Assembly (NCBI RefSeq): GCF_003369915.1
Contig: NC_046677.1
Coordinates: 19,486,913 to 19,550,912, forward strand
DNA length: 64,000 bases
Reading direction: 5' to 3'
Origin: Drosophila miranda
Lineage: Eukaryota > Arthropoda > Insecta > Diptera > Drosophilidae
A program made the translations under genes and the position numbers. Below, piece by piece: positions 55,152-64,000 of the stretch. Under the pieces are notes generated by a model. That model worked only from the letters and a program-made list of their open reading frames with translations. It was not told where the DNA came from and searched no databases. Positions within the stretch are counted from its first letter, which is position 1, and each line of letters starts with the position of its first letter.

Positions 55152-55156
55152 ACCGC

Positions 55157-55960
55157 TATGGCAAAAGCCTTTATATGGGGCGCCCAGCCTTCATGTATGG
55201 GACCATTTGGCGTATTTGGCCACTTTTCCAGAAGGTCGGGCATCCGCAACATTGCTTTCCAAAGTGTAAGTTTGGAGAGGTGCTTTGCCACCCACCCCAG
55301 TTTCGGGATGGGACTCACTCGGGTTCGTACCAGCGCCTTCCACCGTGCACGTATTTTCAGCTGTTGAGCTGGTTGGGCCAGGCTTTCGGGCCGCTTCCTT
55401 TTCGTGCTTGAGTCTGTTCACTATAATCGTTTGGTGAGCGCCGGTCTCATTTTTCTTTTGTGTTCTCATATACATATATGTCATCCCACGAAATGCAAAG
55501 AAGGTCAGCCAGGGTAGAGATCCTCGTTGCCCGGGTAAGGCATTGTGAGAACAGGGTGCTGCCAAGTCCCTGAGCTCTCCATTCGCGACTAGGCTATTTT
55601 CTAGACCGGGCCCCCAGGCAGGCTGACTCTCGGCACGGGTTGAATAACACACTTAGTCCAGCCCGGTATGAGGTGAGTTTGGGGGTTGGGATTTGGATAT
55701 ACGGTGTGTAGGAGTGTATGACTTATACGAGGCGGCACCACAAGCGCATCGAAATTGTTTGCGAATACGCGCTGGCTGTCCGGGCCTGCTTATTTTTGGT
55801 ACTTTCCCTAGGGAAGGCCTCTTATTCGTAGCTGACCCACATATTGAGGTTGGCATCTCGCTATCCGCAACCTGCGACCCGGTGGCTTCAGCTAGGCCCC
55901 TTTTGAGCAAAAAAGCTATTCCGGCTTGACAGACCGGATAAGATCGCTTCATTTAAATCA
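55157..55960 (-). mobile_element. LINE-like ORF remnants flanking the BEL/Pao insertion
   Basis: GC-rich DNA with long minus-strand open segments: 55191-55652 (153 codons) and 55653-55952 (99 codons, ending upstream at 'MKRSYPVCQAGIAFLL'). Content is Pro/Ser/Gly-rich with no catalytic motif, in the style of a LINE ORF1 or gag leader. This DNA was contiguous with 48660-48739 before the BEL/Pao insertion, as the shared ACCGC shows. The family is not identified. Confidence 0.4.
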
Positions 55961-55989
55961 AGATAAAACTCAGCTCAACTTCTTAACAA

Positions 55990-56900
55990 AGTTGTTGAAC
56001 TTATTCCTATTACTAAAGAAAAAATACACGAAAACTTCACGCAATAACTGAAGAGCAAGTCCGAGTGGTATTCAAATATCTAAATGACACAAAGAAAAAC
56101 TAATACACGTATCAACTCAAACGAAGAAAAAGCCTGCAGGTGGTACTTAAAGGCATAGAACCGAACGTCACTTCTGCTGAAATCCCAGATGCGATATGGG
56201 CAACAACTTCTAATGGTCGAGCTCGAACCAGACGTCCGAACATTGATGGAAAATGAAGTCCACCCAATCTACAAACTGCAGCTCCTGTTTCACCTCCGAA
56301 TCACTGCAATGCACGAATTTCCAGGAAAATGGGTACCCCAAGACTTACTGTACGCTAGGATCAGTCTGCGAAGCCTGTGTAGACTGCCACGACTCAGATC
56401 CTTGCACCAACACACACACCACCAAGTACTAAGTCGCTTTCGGATCTATCGAATGATCACTCGCCTGCTCTACCAAGGCTTCTTCAATGCCTGAAATTCG
56501 TAGAGCAGCTTTACAGGCTCACAACGCACAGAACCAACTAGCTTAAATAAAATAACTAACCCCGCAGATAAACGTTGAAGAAGACATAGACTGCTCTGCT
56601 GATGCAGTGGGAGCTGTACTCGTTACAACAGCAAAAATCTAAACACTCAACACAACTACTTTGGAAACCAACCAAATCTTTAAAAAGAGAAGAAGAAGAC
56701 GCCCAACGCCGCTACATAGAGAAAATTTTACCATACAGCACAAAGCATCCACTGTAGAGGGCCCATCGAAAACCAAGCTCTCCAATAGAAACAGTCGTAT
56801 CTTTAATGGACGCTAGACGGGCTTATGCACAAAATGACAATGCTGCTGCCACAAAACAAAACAAAAAAGAGTCTTTTCCGTAAGAGGTAACGCAATCACC
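55990..56900 (+). mobile_element. Jockey-type LINE ORF1 remnant
   Basis: In broken plus-strand frames, 'QVVLKGIEPNVTSAEI' (about 56140) is the conserved start of the jockey-type ORF1 RNA-binding region. 'NEVHPIYKLQLLFHLRI' (about 56250) and a cysteine-spaced stretch near 56340-56420 correspond to the part leading to zinc knuckles. Multiple stops show that it is dead. Downstream, to 56900, lies further unassigned debris. Confidence 0.65.
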
Positions 56901-56929
56901 TCCAATGATCATATAATCGAAGCTGGTCT

Positions 56930-57275
56930 TTTTTTTTGCTAAAGTATCTCTCGATTTGTTTTCTAGTGCTCCTTCTGGATTTCTGGCCTTTCTCGAGTAA
57001 TCTCCTGAAGATTTTCCATTTGCCTTGGGCGCTACAGTTGGAACTCTCCTTGTCGACCTGAACGGAAATATTTCGGGACCCCCGCAAGTTTTGCTCCTTG
57101 TTTTCTTTGGTCTTATACGATTTGTAAGTTCAATATTAAAAATTTGTCAAGGCGCGAGGTTTTATATTTTTGCCATGTTCTTTATGGTGGCATATGAAAA
57201 CTATCAGCTAAATAACACTTAAAAACGCGCCGACACATTTTCGGAACGGCAAAACTTTGCGAACACTATTTGTGC
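56930..57275 (+). repeat. Dispersed repeat, left copy beside RpS27A
   Basis: Aligns with 61090-61550 in the same orientation: 'tatctctcgatttgttttct' against 'tatctctcacgttgtttcct', 'acggaaatatttcgggaccc' against 'acggaattatttcgggaccc', and 'gcggaacgtcaaaacctt' against 'cggaacggcaaaactttg'. On the minus strand both give a similar basic peptide ('GSRNxSVxV', 'STRKQxER'), so the unit is probably part of an unclassified transposon ORF. Confidence 0.6.
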
Positions 57276-57821
57276 CTTACGTAAAAATGAGAAAGAAATG
57301 GGTTATACACTTGAGATCCATTGTTTGGATTATCAAAAAAAAAAAACCAAGCTTTTCTGAGAACCTTACCGATCGTTTATATGGCATACGCACGATTACG
57401 ACTACCAATTTGCAGTCATAACTTTTCCTTGAAAACTATTTAGATCTCCAATCCAAGCTGATGCTGACCTGATCCAATTATGATTATGGGAATTAGCAAA
57501 GATAGAAACTTTATTCAATCTTTCATATCTTCACATACCTCGGCAATAATTTTGTTTCACAGCAACATAATTCGTATAAAAGTTACCCCACTCCATTTTT
57601 AATTTGATTTACAATTATAATTTTGTATGAAACTTACAAGCTTTAGTTTCATTTAATCATTCATATCTATTTAAACCATTTGCAATCGCAGTTAACTTTA
57701 GATAAAAAAAAGGAAAAAGAAACAGTACATATTTCTGTTTTTACTTATGTAACTCAATTACAATCTTTATTGGTTGAATTCAAACACATACATGTTCAAA
57801 ATCTGCCGTTTGGCATTTGAA

Positions 57822-58433
<612 letters not shown>

Positions 58434-58454
58434 TTAGTCCAGTCACCAAACTGA

Positions 58455-58470
58455 AAAAAAAAGAATTTAA
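58455..58470 (-). promoter_or_regulatory. Pyrimidine-rich TCT/TOP start of RpS27A
   Basis: On the minus strand 'attctttttttttcag' ends 21 bases before the ATG. A start at the C of TTCTTTT (about 58463) would give a 5'-CTTTTTTTTTC leader, the TCT initiator and TOP motif shared by ribosomal protein genes. The same tract could instead be a splice acceptor for a 5' untranslated exon, but there is little room for one before Ip259. Confidence 0.5.
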
Positions 58471-58603
58471 AGCGGAAAATTAATATAAACCTTAAAAACA
58501 AAAAAAAAAACTATTATAAATATAATAATTAAACGCTCTTTTGTTGTCTATATATGGGTTTATTAACGTGAAAATTTCAATTAAAAAATTATTTCTTGAA
58601 CCA

Positions 58604-59383
58604 CTAAACCAAAAGTACTGCATTAATAACACCATCATTTTCCGGGTTGTTTGTAACTTGTGCATATTTTCCCCACACAACTTTTCCAGTTTGTGTCACC
58701 AATCCCAGCTCAGAGATATTAACTTCTAGAACTGTGCCTTTTGTGATAACACCCAACGATGTAAACATTGGTGAACTGGGATTTTTCTTTACACCAATAA
58801 TAGGTAAATGGAAGGTAGCTTTCAATTCTGGATGGGTTACATGAGCTTTTTTCATTCGTAGTCCCATTGGTCGAATAAAACGTTCAAATTTAGGTGGTTT
58901 TCGAGTAAAATTCTCTCCCACAAATGTGACTTTTGTAACCATTCGCTTCCATGCTTTGCGCTTAGTTTTTCCAGTCTTTAGAACCTTGAAAACTTCAGCA
59001 TCCGACTGGGCGCGAACTTTTGGTATGGGCACGTCCCACTTTCCAGCTTTTTCCTTGCGTTTCTGCTTGATCATATTGGAAAGCACTTTAGCACTTGACT
59101 GGACTCCCCTGTCAAGCAAGTAATGAGGTAAAGCTCCATCCTCAACCTTTTCATCTTGTTTTTTCAGTTTTTTCTCCTCATGTGATTGAATATTCTTCTT
59201 AATTTGGATCTTTTCATTTCGTCGCTCCTTATTGAACAACTTTGCTTTAATTCCTCGTAACTTGCGTGCTTTACGGGCCCTCTCTTTTGGTAGTCGAGCT
59301 TCCTTTTTACGTTTACGTTCTTCGTAATCAAGACGCCTTCCGTACAGCTTTCTGTGGCGTTCCATGTACTCATTTTGAGGCAT
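58604..59383 (-). CDS. Ip259: Nsa2/TINP1 family 60S ribosome-biogenesis factor
   Basis: A single coding exon of 259 codons, the family's usual length. It starts '[20 protein letters not shown]', has a lysine/arginine-rich amino half ('[18 protein letters not shown]'), and ends with the eS8-like fold ('[19 protein letters not shown]', '[17 protein letters not shown]', 'VLLV'). NSA2 is needed for pre-60S maturation and ITS2 processing in the nucleolus. I chose the ATG at 59383 over upstream in-frame ATGs because homologues begin with MPQNE. A 5' untranslated intron is likely: an acceptor 'tatatttcag' sits 20-30 bases before the ATG and a donor 'ataggg|taagtc' lies near 59737. It is co-oriented with RpS27A. 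Confidence 0.95.
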   Translation of the reverse strand: MPQNEYMERHRKLYGRRLDYEERKRKKEARLPKERARKARKLRGIKAKLFNKERRNEKIQIKKNIQSHEEKKLKKQDEKVEDGALPHYLLDRGVQSSAKVLSNMIKQKRKEKAGKWDVPIPKVRAQSDAEVFKVLKTGKTKRKAWKRMVTKVTFVGENFTRKPPKFERFIRPMGLRMKKAHVTHPELKATFHLPIIGVKKNPSSPMFTSLGVITKGTVLEVNISELGLVTQTGKVVWGKYAQVTNNPENDGVINAVLLV

Positions 59384-59736
59384 TGTGAAGTTTACAATCC
59401 AAAGCGCTGAAATATAAGTTAGAAGATACATTTTGATACCATTTAGGGAGAAATTCGCATACACTCTAAAGGTGTTCAGACTGTAATAATCCAAACAACT
59501 TATGGAAATGTTAACTTACCTTGAATACAATTTTCGTGATATTTTAAACTGCTTGCAAATAAGATGTGGTCTTTACGTTACTGAACATATGAGTAACACA
59601 TTCCACATGTATCGCCTAATACATATAACCAATAAATTATACTTCCGATCGTATATATCTCTTAAAATTATCTTAGCCAAGCAACCTAATAAATTTATTG
59701 ATCCACAAAATTCGAAACTTATGGAGACGACTTACC

Positions 59737-59830
59737 CTATAGCGACGACAGATTTAAAAGAAAGAAAGAACCAAGCCGCAAGCGTGACCGGAAGTATGAT
59801 GTTTTACAGGGTTGCAATTTAATATACAAC
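59737..59830 (-). other. Probable 5' non-coding exon of Ip259
   Basis: The minus strand has a pyrimidine-rich leader 'ggttctttctttctttt' followed by 'gtcgtcgctatagg' and a consensus donor GTAAGTC. Combined with the acceptor close to the Ip259 ATG, it defines a roughly 340-base intron in the leader. The exon's 5' edge is a guess. Confidence 0.5.
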
Positions 59831-61089
59831 AATTAGGAAAACTTGATCATATTGGAACGTAGAAAATGAAACAATAATAGTTTTCATAGCCCTGTCACAC
59901 AGTAGGGCACATCTTTGCGGAACGACTGGAAAATGTGTATGATATAATACACCTGATATGACAGCTGTAATATAAAAATAACAATTAGTTTTTCTGATTT
60001 AAGAAATTAGAGCATGGTGCAATTAAAACTAAATTTTTGTATTCATGCTTTTAAATAATTTATCCAGTCTTCTACTTTAACTCACTTAAAACAACACTTA
60101 ACAAGGCCAGTGGAGCCGTTTCAGATGGCACAAATTTTTCGTCAATTTTGTACTTCCTAAAGTTGTTCAAAGTTTTCGCATCATTTTAATTGCGAAATTT
60201 CAACATTTTTGTGATTAGACAGCTGCACTATATATAGATAAATAATCGTTATATACTATGGCAGTCATAACAGTATAACTGACACCTTTTACAGACTCAT
60301 TCATGTCTAGTCTATGCGTTTCTAGATAATGCTTCTGACCATGAAGATGAATGCGATGTAGATATTAATAATAATTAAGTATATATTTGTAATATTATTT
60401 AATTATTTTATCATAGTGATTTTCCCCATAGAGTGAAGGTTGGTTGGTCGATCTGAAAACATATAAATTGAAATATTAGAGGCAAAACCGAAAATCTTAT
60501 TTTGAAGCGCTGCCTTTTGCGTAAACACATTTAAAAAAATATGTCGATACTCATGTACAAAAATGTTTGTTAACTCTGACATTTTATTTAAAATCTTCTG
60601 TTATTATGTTTACATTTTGTATGGGCAAAAATAAAACTTTAGAATATAATTGAAAGCGAACCATGAGCAATCGCGGTCCATCGAGTGTTTTTTTGTTTTT
60701 TGTTTTTTTTTTTAATTTTAGTAGCATAGACCTGTAGATCGAACATTTACCTTAAATATATTGTATAAGTTAAATCTTAAATCATAAATTTACTTATGTA
60801 TATATTTACTTAGTACGTATGTACAAACTTGCTTTAAGTACATTTTCTCGATATTGGCATTGCAATACATTGTGTGGAAACTACTACATTAATGAGAACG
60901 CGGGAAGTTTGGTTTATAGACTCTGAACTTTGAGCACGTCCCGTGGGATCGGTGGGATTTTTTGACAGGTGTGAAACCCCGATTCACATTGCCACCATTT
61001 ATCATCTGTCAAAAAGCAGCTGATGAAAAATAACAATATTTTGGTCTGAACTGGTATATTTCCACAATTTAAAATAAGTATATTGGCAA
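59831..61089. other. Intergenic upstream of Ip259, no gene seen
   Basis: AT-rich DNA. 'cctgtcacacagta' at about 59891 is a weak Motif 1-like word near the Ip259 leader exon. The remainder shows scattered simple repeats and poly-T runs, and nothing I can assign. Confidence 0.4.
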
Positions 61090-61550
61090 TTTGCTGAGGT
61101 ATCTCTCACGTTGTTTCCTGGTGCTCATTCTGTAATCTCTGCTGCTCCTTCAGGACTTTCCATACAATCTCCAAAAGATTTGTCAGTTTAATCCCCTTTG
61201 GTGCGGCGCCATGGTTGCCGAAAGAATACTAGAGATGCAGTTGTATCTGTCCTGGTGGACATTAACGGAATTATTTCGGGACCCTCCAATTTCTGGTATC
61301 TCCTTCTTGTATTGTGTGTGTTGGTTTTTTTTTTTTCTTCTTATTTTTGTCTTCAACGATTTGAATATGTATAGGCGCGTACAATTTTTGTTTGATATTG
61401 ATTGTTTTTTAGGGTTATACATATGTGTAAACTATATGCTAAATATCGAGAAGAAGACACATGCGGCTTAGGAGCATACCATTTGGTTGGTGGAATAACT
61501 AAGAAATTTGCGGAACGTCAAAACCTTACGAACCAAAATGGATGATGTAT
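61090..61550 (+). repeat. Dispersed repeat, right copy beyond Ip259
   Basis: Second copy of the unit at 56930-57275, same orientation, about 4.2 kb away. It is longer than the left copy and contains an 86-codon plus-strand open stretch that is probably accidental. The pair brackets RpS27A and Ip259. Confidence 0.6.
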
Positions 61551-62267
61551 GGTCGTCAGTGTGAATAAAATATTAAAAGCAAAAGAGTTTGGGTGGAGTC
61601 TGGTTATGAACCAATTTTATTAAACAAATATATCTGTTCGTAATCGAGAATTTCCTCTTATTTAGCAATTCATTTAGTTAATCGGTCGATGAAATAATAG
61701 CCCTAACCATCCGCTAAAAGTGTAGATCCTTTATCGCATTCCTGAAAGCGATTTAGAATTATTTAGAATTATCTATCTAATCAGATTTTACTCTTTTTTA
61801 GTTTACCGGCTTGACCGAAACGCTGTTGATAAATTTGTAAATCGCCACCATGTGCTCCGTTTTATTTTAAATAGTTTAAGAATAGGCATGTATGAAATAA
61901 AATTAAAAGTAGAAATACACATGCACTAAATGATCCACAAAATCTAAATTAAAATTACCTACAGGAATACCCAATATATCAAATAATCAAAGAAACACTT
62001 AAAAGAATACCGGTGTTAATAATCGAACTGAGTAAAAATAAATAGAACTGCAAATGCATAAAAATATTCAGGTTGCATTGTCATTGCGTTTTGTACTTGA
62101 TTTCTTGCCTCGAACTTCACACCCCCGGTTTTTTCGTAAGTAATTCGTTTGATATTTAATGCACATGATTGACATAAAGTGTATATATGTATGTATTGTA
62201 AGGAATAAGTAATCAATTTTCTTTTACATTTATATGAACATATGTATATAACAAAGGATTACGAGAT
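61551..62267. other. Upstream region of prolyl endopeptidase
   Basis: AT-rich; it includes 'gatttagaattatttagaat' tandem words near 61750. No promoter motif is clear. A 5' non-coding exon of the prolyl endopeptidase gene may lie here. Confidence 0.35.
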
Positions 62268-63478
62268 ATGTCAAAAACTACTGACCTGAAGCCTTCGGCT
62301 GTATCAAAAAAGGGAATAGATCCTAATCTATATCCAACTGCTCGGAGGGATGAAACTGTTGAAGATAACTTCCATGGCAGTAAGATAAAAGATGTATACC
62401 GATGGCTTGAGGATCCGGATTCAACAGAAACGCAACAGTTTGTCAAGTCTCAAAATAATATAAGTCGGCCGTTCCTCGAAAATTGCAACGAGTGGAACAA
62501 AATAAACTCAAAACTCACTAAACTATGGAACTATGCCAAATATGGCTGCCCCATGCGATATGGAAGTTATTATTATTATTTTATGAACACCGGTCTGCAA
62601 AATCAGAGCGTTATGTATCAACAAACATCTTTGAATGGAGATAGCAAAGAATTCCTCGATCCTAACAAATTATCTGATGATGGTACAATTGCCTTGGCTC
62701 AAAAGTCATTTTCAGATGACGGCAGCTATATGGCATATGGATTAAGTGAAAGTGGGTCCGATTGGATTAAGATTCTTATACGAAATACCGAGACTGGTAA
62801 AGACCTGAATGAAATACTTAACAAGGTTAAGTTTTCCGAAATATCATGGACCAAAGATAACAAGGGATTTTTTTATTGTGTAAGTAATAGTCTTAACGTG
62901 CTTTACATTGTTTCGTGATATATGGAATTTACATTGCAAGAAACATTAAGGGAAGGTTCCCGTTTTAAGGTCCGAAAAATTGTCACACTCTTTGTCGTTA
63001 AGCTTAATTAAATTTTACGAGACCCACACACATACATTTGCAAAAGCAACTTTCTGCCAACTTTGATCAACGAAGTGTCTCACGTGAACGAATGCATAAA
63101 GAGACCGAGACCATAATCTCATTGGTTGAGCAAAGAGCGCATTAAGAACAAACGAACAGGTTTGAACAAGCTTCCGTAGGTTTCAACCATTCGCTCTCTA
63201 CAATAATTTTATTTATGAAAACACTCAAATAAAAAAAAAAATGTTGAAATGTTTTTTTTCTGCTTTAATAACAACTCATTCAAAATAGTTTGTGCTTTTT
63301 ATTGTGTTATTAATAAAAAAATAATTTTATTATAGAGATATTCTGAGCAAGATGGAAAAACTGATGGCTCTGAGACAAAACAAAATGAAAATCAAAAACT
63401 GTACTATCATCGACTGGGAGAAAGTCAGGATAAAGATACTCTTGTTGTCGAATTTCCCGATGAACCTTCATGGCGCAT
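62268..63478 (+). CDS. CG5355: Prolyl endopeptidase, 5' part (continues beyond window)
   Basis: Exons 62268-62879 and 63336-63478 encode the first 251 residues and end in phase 2 at a GTAAGC donor. The sequence matches S9A prolyl oligopeptidases: '[20 protein letters not shown]', '[16 protein letters not shown]', '[13 protein letters not shown]'-like '[19 protein letters not shown]', '[15 protein letters not shown]' and '[13 protein letters not shown]'. This is the first strand set of the beta-propeller that gates access. The catalytic Ser-Asp-His domain is outside the window. The enzyme cuts short peptides after proline in the cytosol. The ATG at 62268 gives an extension of about 20 residues over vertebrate PREP. 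Intron 2 hosts a DINE-1. Confidence 0.93.
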
Positions 63479-63628
63479 GTAAGCATAATTTATGTATATA
63501 TTGTATATATTCTTTTATATGTTAATTTGTTTTACTGCATTTTTAAATTGTTCAGTGGCACTAAAAGTAATTTTGATCAAAACTATAGTACTATAAAATT
63601 ACACAGCTGTTGCATGACACACACGATA

Positions 63629-64000
63629 GTTATACCCGGTACTCAAAATGAGTATTGGGGTATATTAGATTTGTGGTAAAAGTGGATGTGTGTAACGTCC
63701 AGAAGGAATCGTTTCCGACCCCATAAAGTATATATATTCTTGATCAGCATCAATAGCCGAGTCGATTGAGCCCTGTCTGTCTGTCCGTCTGTCCGTCCGT
63801 CCGTCCGTCCCCTTCAGCGCCTAGTGCTCAAAGAATATAAGAGCTAGAGCAACGATGTTTTAGATCCAGACTTCTGTGATATGTCACTGCTACAAAAATA
63901 TTTCAAAACTTCGCCCCGCCTACTTCCGCCCCCACAAAGGACGAAAATCTGTGGCATCCACATTTTTAAAGATACGATAAAACCAAAAACGCAGAATCGG
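63629..64000 (+). mobile_element. DINE-1/INE-1 copy running off the window
   Basis: It starts 'tatacccggtactcaaaatg' and proceeds through 'cagaaggaatcgtttccgac', 'gatcagcatcaatagccgag', a (gtct/gtcc)n core at about 63776-63812, 'cccccacaaaggacgaaaat' and 'ctgtggcatccacattttta'. It is the best-preserved copy in the window. Its 3' end is beyond 64000. Confidence 0.9.

Noticed and set aside
59384-59494. N-terminal extension of Ip259 to 296 codons
   Set aside because: Homologues start at MPQNE and have about 260 residues; the extra codons cross a likely splice acceptor in the leader.
63776-63812. Possible minisatellite or CRISPR-like array of gtcc/gtct units
   Set aside because: It is the known microsatellite core of DINE-1, too short and without spacers.

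Overview
This window is eukaryotic genomic DNA from a fly, almost certainly genus Drosophila. The evidence is small introns with consensus GT-AG sites, a ubiquitin-S27A gene, a dpr-family immunoglobulin gene, several DINE-1/INE-1 Helitron copies (the element that opens with a 'tatacccggtactc'-like end and carries 'gccgagtcgat' and a gtcc/gtct microsatellite), and BEL/Pao, jockey-type, LOA/R1-type and mariner remnants. From memory, the host genes match a cluster on Drosophila melanogaster 2L near 31D-E (Muller element B). That locus assignment is recall, not something the window proves. Intergenic and intronic space is unusually rich in transposons, as expected of a repeat-rich or pericentromeric segment, a neo-sex chromosome or a large-genome species.

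Layout. (1) 1-2817: TE-like debris with no convincing host exon. (2) 2818-5122 (-): dpr-family two-Ig cell-surface protein, 3' end not found. (3) 7420-11218 (-): complete FERM-domain gene of the FRMD3/5 type in eight exons. (4) 14.2-15.9 kb: Tc1-like, BEL/Pao and dispersed-repeat fragments. (5) 16613-24410 (+): complete Cnot4 E3 ligase gene in 16 exons, with a mariner relic and DINE-1 in its intron 4. (6) 24.6-27.1 kb: gypsy-like gag and LOA-like LINE fragments. (7) 27164-29283 (-) Fundc1 and 30167-32077 (+) a TACO1/YebC-family mitochondrial translation activator, divergently transcribed, each with an M1BP-type Motif 1 near its start. (8) 32.9-39.2 kb: a decayed LINE on the + strand split by a later, opposite-strand LINE whose ORF2 is still open. 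(9) 39.5-40.9 kb: BEL/Pao relic. (10) 41185-42612 (+): ribophorin I. (11) 43769-45418 (-): CLIP-like serine protease homologue. (12) 47.2-57.3 kb: LINE fragments hosting a young, full-length BEL/Pao element (48740-55151) with near-identical LTRs and a 5-bp target duplication. (13) 57822-58430 (-) RpS27A and 58604-59383 (-) the ribosome-biogenesis gene Nsa2/Ip259 in tight tandem, with a related repeat on each side. (14) 62268 to the window end (+): 5' part of prolyl endopeptidase, with a DINE-1 in its intron.

The host genes do not form one pathway. Several are housekeeping genes for translation and protein handling: Cnot4, RpS27A, Nsa2, the TACO1 homologue and ribophorin I. The most distinctive signal is in the young LINE at 34.5-38.0 kb. 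Its ORF1 ends in an in-frame A-AAA-AAC heptamer immediately before the stop codon. ORF2 lies in exactly the -1 frame and has no AUG before its endonuclease domain, which suggests expression by programmed -1 frameshifting. I saw no tRNA, rRNA or CRISPR array.
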